Assembly: GCA_012839295.1 (NCBI GenBank)
Contig: DUNO01000002.1
Location: 40,569-104,568, forward strand
Direction: 5' to 3'
DNA: 64,000 bases
Source of the DNA: Clostridiales bacterium
GTDB lineage: Bacteria; Bacillota; Clostridia; Lachnospirales; Lachnospiraceae
Positions 60,983 through 64,000 of the stretch are shown one piece after another. The notes beneath the pieces were generated by a model. The model was not told the origin of the DNA. It made no database searches and saw only the letters and a list, made by a program, of their open reading frames with translations. How positions within the stretch are numbered: position 1 is the stretch's first letter; each line of letters begins with the position of its first letter. The position numbers were made by a program, and so were the translations under genes.

Positions 60983-62164
60983 CTACTTCATAATCGTTCC
61001 GCCACCGACCACGTAATCCCCCTGGTAAAAGACAACTGCCTGTCCAGGTGTTATGGCGCGTTGGGGCTCTTCGAAAATGCAAAGCACCTCATCCCCGCCA
61101 GTCCTGCGGATCGTACATTTAGCTCCCTTATGGCTGTAGCGGATCTTTGCTTCTACCTCCAGCTCACCCTCTAAATCCGGGATTGCCATAAAGTTCAGGC
61201 GGTTAGCCCTCAGACGGTCTGAAAATACCTCATTCGCATTACCGAGCACCACCTCATTGGTTCCGGGTCTTAGCTCCAGCACAAAGACAGGTTGTCCCAT
61301 TGCAATCCCTAACCCTTTTCGCTGCCCGACGGTGTAATGTACGAGACCCTTATGCCTTCCAAGGACTTCTCCCGCCGTATTGACGTAATTACCCGGTAGT
61401 AAGCCTGAATATTCTGTCTCCAAAGAAGCATCTCCAAGGCCAGCTGCGGATTCCCCATTCTTTGAAAGAGAATATTTCCCTGCAGGAGAATGTTTCTCTG
61501 AAAGACCCTGCTTCTCCATAAGATAATTTTCAATAAAACCGGCATAATTATTATCCGGTATGAAGCAGATCTCCTGGCTGTCCGGCTTACTGGCAACGGG
61601 CAGGGCAAGCTCTGCTGCCAAAGCCCTGATCTCATCCTTGGCAAATTCGCCTACCGGCATTAAGGTATGGGCTAATTGGTGCTGGGTCAAATTATATAGG
61701 GCGTAGGTCTGATCCTTTGCCTGGGTAACGGATTTCTTGATGGTATACCTGCCATTAGGCAGCTTCGCTATGCTTGCATAATGCCCTGTCGCAATATAGG
61801 AAGCCCCTAAACCTAAGGAGCGGTTTAATAATGCCTCCCATTTCACATAGCGGTTGCAGGCGATGCAGGGGTTGGGTGTTCTTGCCTGGAGGTATTCATC
61901 GACAAAATAGTCGATGACATTAGTTCTAAACTCCTGCTTGAAATTCATCACATAATAAGGAATGTCAAGAACTGCCGCCACTCTTCTGGCATCCTCAACT
62001 GCACTCAGGCCACAGCAGCCGCCATTCTCCTCCATGGAACAGACATCTTCCTCCTGCCATATCTGCATGGTTATACCGATCACATCATAGCCCTGCTTTT
62101 TTAAAAGGTATGCCGCGACGGAGGAATCCACACCTCCCGACATTCCAACTACTACTTTTTCCAT
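60983..62164 (-). CDS. mnmA: tRNA-specific 2-thiouridylase
   Basis: Adds sulfur to wobble U34 of tRNA Lys/Glu/Gln. At 393 residues it is slightly long because of a low-complexity insert (about 220-245, [19 protein letters not shown]). The PP-loop is [15 protein letters not shown] (about 8-22); the catalytic Cys pair lies in [13 protein letters not shown] and [10 protein letters not shown]. It ends right at structured repeat copy 3 and overlaps iscU by one base, so sulfur mobilisation genes are grouped (iscS, iscU, mnmA). Confidence 0.96.
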   Translation of the reverse strand: MEKVVVGMSGGVDSSVAAYLLKKQGYDVIGITMQIWQEEDVCSMEENGGCCGLSAVEDARRVAAVLDIPYYVMNFKQEFRTNVIDYFVDEYLQARTPNPCIACNRYVKWEALLNRSLGLGASYIATGHYASIAKLPNGRYTIKKSVTQAKDQTYALYNLTQHQLAHTLMPVGEFAKDEIRALAAELALPVASKPDSQEICFIPDNNYAGFIENYLMEKQGLSEKHSPAGKYSLSKNGESAAGLGDASLETEYSGLLPGNYVNTAGEVLGRHKGLVHYTVGQRKGLGIAMGQPVFVLELRPGTNEVVLGNANEVFSDRLRANRLNFMAIPDLEGELEVEAKIRYSHKGAKCTIRRTGGDEVLCIFEEPQRAITPGQAVVFYQGDYVVGGGTIMK

Positions 62165-62601
62165 TAATATTCTACTTCCTCTTCCTCTTCATGGATATCG
62201 GACTTCGGCTTCTGCAGCCCTTCGATCTTGATCCCGTTCTTCTCCGCATAATCCCAGAGGGCTGCATGAATTGCTTCCTCTGCAAGCAGGGAACAGTGGA
62301 CCTTTACCGGAGGCAGACCGTCCAGGGCTTCCATAACAGCCTTATTGGTAACCTGAAGGGCTTCCTGTACTGTTTTTCCCTTTACCAGCTCCGTCGCCAT
62401 ACTGCTGGTTGCAACTGCTGCACCACAGCCGAAGGTCTTGAATTTAACATCATTAATGATGCCATCCGGATCAATATCAAGATAGATCCTCATGATATCC
62501 CCGCATTTTGCATTACCTACGGTACCAACACCGCTCGCATTCTCTATTTCTCCCATATTCCTGGGGTTTGTAAAATGATCCATAACCTTTTGGGTATACA
62601 T
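62164..62601 (-). CDS. iscU: Fe-S cluster scaffold protein
   Basis: A 145-residue scaffold (NifU-like/IscU) for iron-sulfur cluster assembly. Three ligand cysteines are present: [33 protein letters not shown], and [17 protein letters not shown]-terminal acidic tail ([11 protein letters not shown]) is an extension. It lies between iscS and mnmA and probably receives sulfur from IscS. Confidence 0.95.
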   Translation of the reverse strand: MYTQKVMDHFTNPRNMGEIENASGVGTVGNAKCGDIMRIYLDIDPDGIINDVKFKTFGCGAAVATSSMATELVKGKTVQEALQVTNKAVMEALDGLPPVKVHCSLLAEEAIHAALWDYAEKNGIKIEGLQKPKSDIHEEEEEVEY

Positions 62602-62641
62602 AATATTTCCTCCACTGTTTAATATCGATAAACTAAGTTTC

Positions 62642-63820
62642 TTATCTTTTTTTCATAAAGTCCTCGTAAAGAGGTGACATCTGGCGGAGCTTATCCACAA
62701 TTTCCTTGATCTGGTCAACGGTATAGTTGATTTCCTCCTCCGTATTCTCCTCACTTAGGGTCAGGCGCAAGGAGCCATGGGCTATTTCATGGGGCAGGCC
62801 AATTGCAAGAAGTACATGGGAAGGATCCAGGGAGCCTGAGGTACAGGCGGAGCCGCTGGATGCACAGATGTTCTTCATATCCAGCATGATAAGCAGGGAT
62901 TCTCCTTCAATGAACTGGAAGCTGAAATTAATGTTGTTAGGAAGTCTCCTGACCTTATCCCCGTTCACGCGGACGAATGGGACTTCAGCAAGCACACGCT
63001 TCATTAACAGCTCCCTTAATTTCGTTTCTTTTTCCGCCCTTTCCTTCATGGTTGCCAGGGCAATCTCTGCGGCTTTACCAAAGCCTACGATTCCCGGCAC
63101 ATTCTCAGTTCCGGCACGTCTTTGTCTTTCCTGGGCTCCTCCATGGATAAAGGAACGGATTTTAACACCTTTTCTGATATAGAGCAGGCCAATTCCCTTG
63201 GGCCCGTTCAGCTTATGGGCGCTGGCGCTCAGCATATCAATGTTTAAATCCTTTACATCTATCGGCACCTGTCCATATGCTTGTACAGCATCAGTGTGGA
63301 ACAGGATATTATGCTTTTTTGCAAGCTCACCGATTTCTTTAATCGGCTGGATTGTACCAATTTCATTATTTGCAAACATGACTGAGATTAATACGGTTGT
63401 CGGGCGGATTGCTTTTTCTAACTGATCCAGCTTAAGGATGCCATTTTCATCAACATCCACATAGGTCACCTCATAGCCGTGCTTCGCTAAATACTCGCAG
63501 GTATGGAGGATTGCATGATGCTCAATCTTGGAGGTAATGATATGGTTGCCCTTGTCCCCATAGGCCTCCAGGGTGGCCTTGATCGCCCAGTTGTCCGCCT
63601 CGGTACCGCTGGCAGTAAAATAAACCTCGGAGGGACCCGCACCAATTACCTTGGCTACCATAGCCCTTGCCTCATCGATGGCTTTCTTGTTCTGTGCTGC
63701 ATATTCATAAACGCTGGAAGGATTACCGAATAAATCCGTAAAATAAGGAAGCATTGCTTCCACAACTTCCGGCCTGGTTTTTGTTGTCGCCGCATTATCA
63801 AGATATATCTTCTTCTCCAT
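62642..63820 (-). CDS. iscS: Cysteine desulfurase
   Basis: PLP enzyme releasing sulfur from cysteine as persulfide for Fe-S clusters and thiolation. The 392-residue chain has YLDNAATTKTRPEVVEAM at the N-terminus, HHAILHTCEYLAKHGYEVTYV, FANNEIGTIQPI, the PLP-lysine in SASAHKLNGPKGIGLLYIRKG and the mobile Cys loop in CASSGSACTSGSLDPSHVL. Tandem repeats lie in its leader. A regulator gene is expected beyond the right edge but is not visible. Confidence 0.97.
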   Translation of the reverse strand: MEKKIYLDNAATTKTRPEVVEAMLPYFTDLFGNPSSVYEYAAQNKKAIDEARAMVAKVIGAGPSEVYFTASGTEADNWAIKATLEAYGDKGNHIITSKIEHHAILHTCEYLAKHGYEVTYVDVDENGILKLDQLEKAIRPTTVLISVMFANNEIGTIQPIKEIGELAKKHNILFHTDAVQAYGQVPIDVKDLNIDMLSASAHKLNGPKGIGLLYIRKGVKIRSFIHGGAQERQRRAGTENVPGIVGFGKAAEIALATMKERAEKETKLRELLMKRVLAEVPFVRVNGDKVRRLPNNINFSFQFIEGESLLIMLDMKNICASSGSACTSGSLDPSHVLLAIGLPHEIAHGSLRLTLSEENTEEEINYTVDQIKEIVDKLRQMSPLYEDFMKKR

Positions 63821-63848
63821 GTTGTCATCTCCTAATAAATAATATTAA

Positions 63849-64000
63849 CGGACATTGAGCCATCAGGTCACGGGGTGCCGGATGTGAAATGATTTTCATT
63901 TCACACTAACGAACATTTGACCGTTAGGTCACTCAATGGCGGATGTGAAATGATCTTCATTTCACACTAACGAACATTTGACCGTTAGGTCACTCAATGG
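63849..64000 (-). repeat. Tandem 61-bp repeats in the iscS leader
   Basis: Two 61-bp copies (63879-63939 and 63940-64000) differ at one base (GATTTT vs GATCTT); a diverged third copy (63849-63878) runs into the iscS ribosome site. Each contains a perfect palindrome (GTGAAATGA with TCATTTCAC) and a CTAACG/CGTTAG stem. The segment ACTAACGAACATTTG also occurs before nusB (3760-3774). More copies may lie beyond the window. Confidence 0.85.

Overview
The window reads as a stretch of chromosome from a spore-forming, anaerobic Firmicute of the class Clostridia, most likely a Lachnospiraceae-type organism. The evidence is a complete spoIIIA sporulation operon, the clostridial order asp23-nusB-xseA-xseB-ispA-dxs beside it, a phenylalanine T-box leader, a pyrK/pyrD electron-transfer dihydroorotate dehydrogenase and strong AGGAGG ribosome binding sites. 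Most genes lie on the minus strand. There is no rRNA, tRNA, CRISPR array, transposase or prophage.

Layout from left to right. 1-9.9 kb: minus-strand isoprenoid/DNA-repair/transcription cluster (dxs, ispA, xseB, xseA, nusB, asp23) downstream of spoIIIAA-AH. 10-14.1 kb: aroE, a tiny cysteine-rich peptide gene, a structured repeat and a PadR-controlled cassette. 14.2-18.3 kb: efp, pepP, aroQ, aroK, yqeG, mscL. 18.7-22.3 kb: accessory patch with an acetyltransferase, an AAA ATPase plus putative PD-(D/E)XK nuclease pair, and a secreted/membrane protein pair. 22.6-26.5 kb: pheT, pheS and their T-box. 26.6-31.8 kb: HAD phosphatase, flavoprotein, kinase-like protein, and an Amt-PII fusion with a structured leader. 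31.9-40.5 kb: queA and the pyrimidine genes pyrE, pyrD, pyrK, pyrF, pyrC with yjbQ, a cyclophilin and a Nudix protein. 40.7-47.3 kb: DUF815 ATPase, argS, a secreted protein and a PadR/DUF1700/DUF4097/PspC envelope operon. 48-56.1 kb: a six-gene copper module (HMA-TauE-cupredoxin membrane protein, DUF2318 protein, CopA, lipoprotein, response regulator, sensor kinase). 56.4-64 kb: gdhA, NFACT/RqcH, a PHP phosphatase, mnmA, iscU and iscS.

The most unusual content is non-coding. A roughly 155-bp palindromic element occurs three times (11.3, 47.6 and 60.9 kb) with a conserved core and arms that differ between copies yet remain complementary. Two genes (the copper membrane protein and the Nudix protein) are preceded by arrays of hairpins whose arms are copies of the Shine-Dalgarno sequence and its complement, so that pairing register could expose or bury the real ribosome binding site. 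Related tandem or dispersed leader repeats precede iscS, nusB, pyrC, mscL and pyrK. Two nitrogen genes, amt and gdhA, carry terminator-like hairpins between promoter and start codon.

Two genes shorter than 60 codons were found by reading upstream ribosome binding sites: a 27-residue four-cysteine peptide (10992-11075) and a 50-residue membrane miniprotein (33022-33174). All function calls come from reading motifs by eye; no database search was run.
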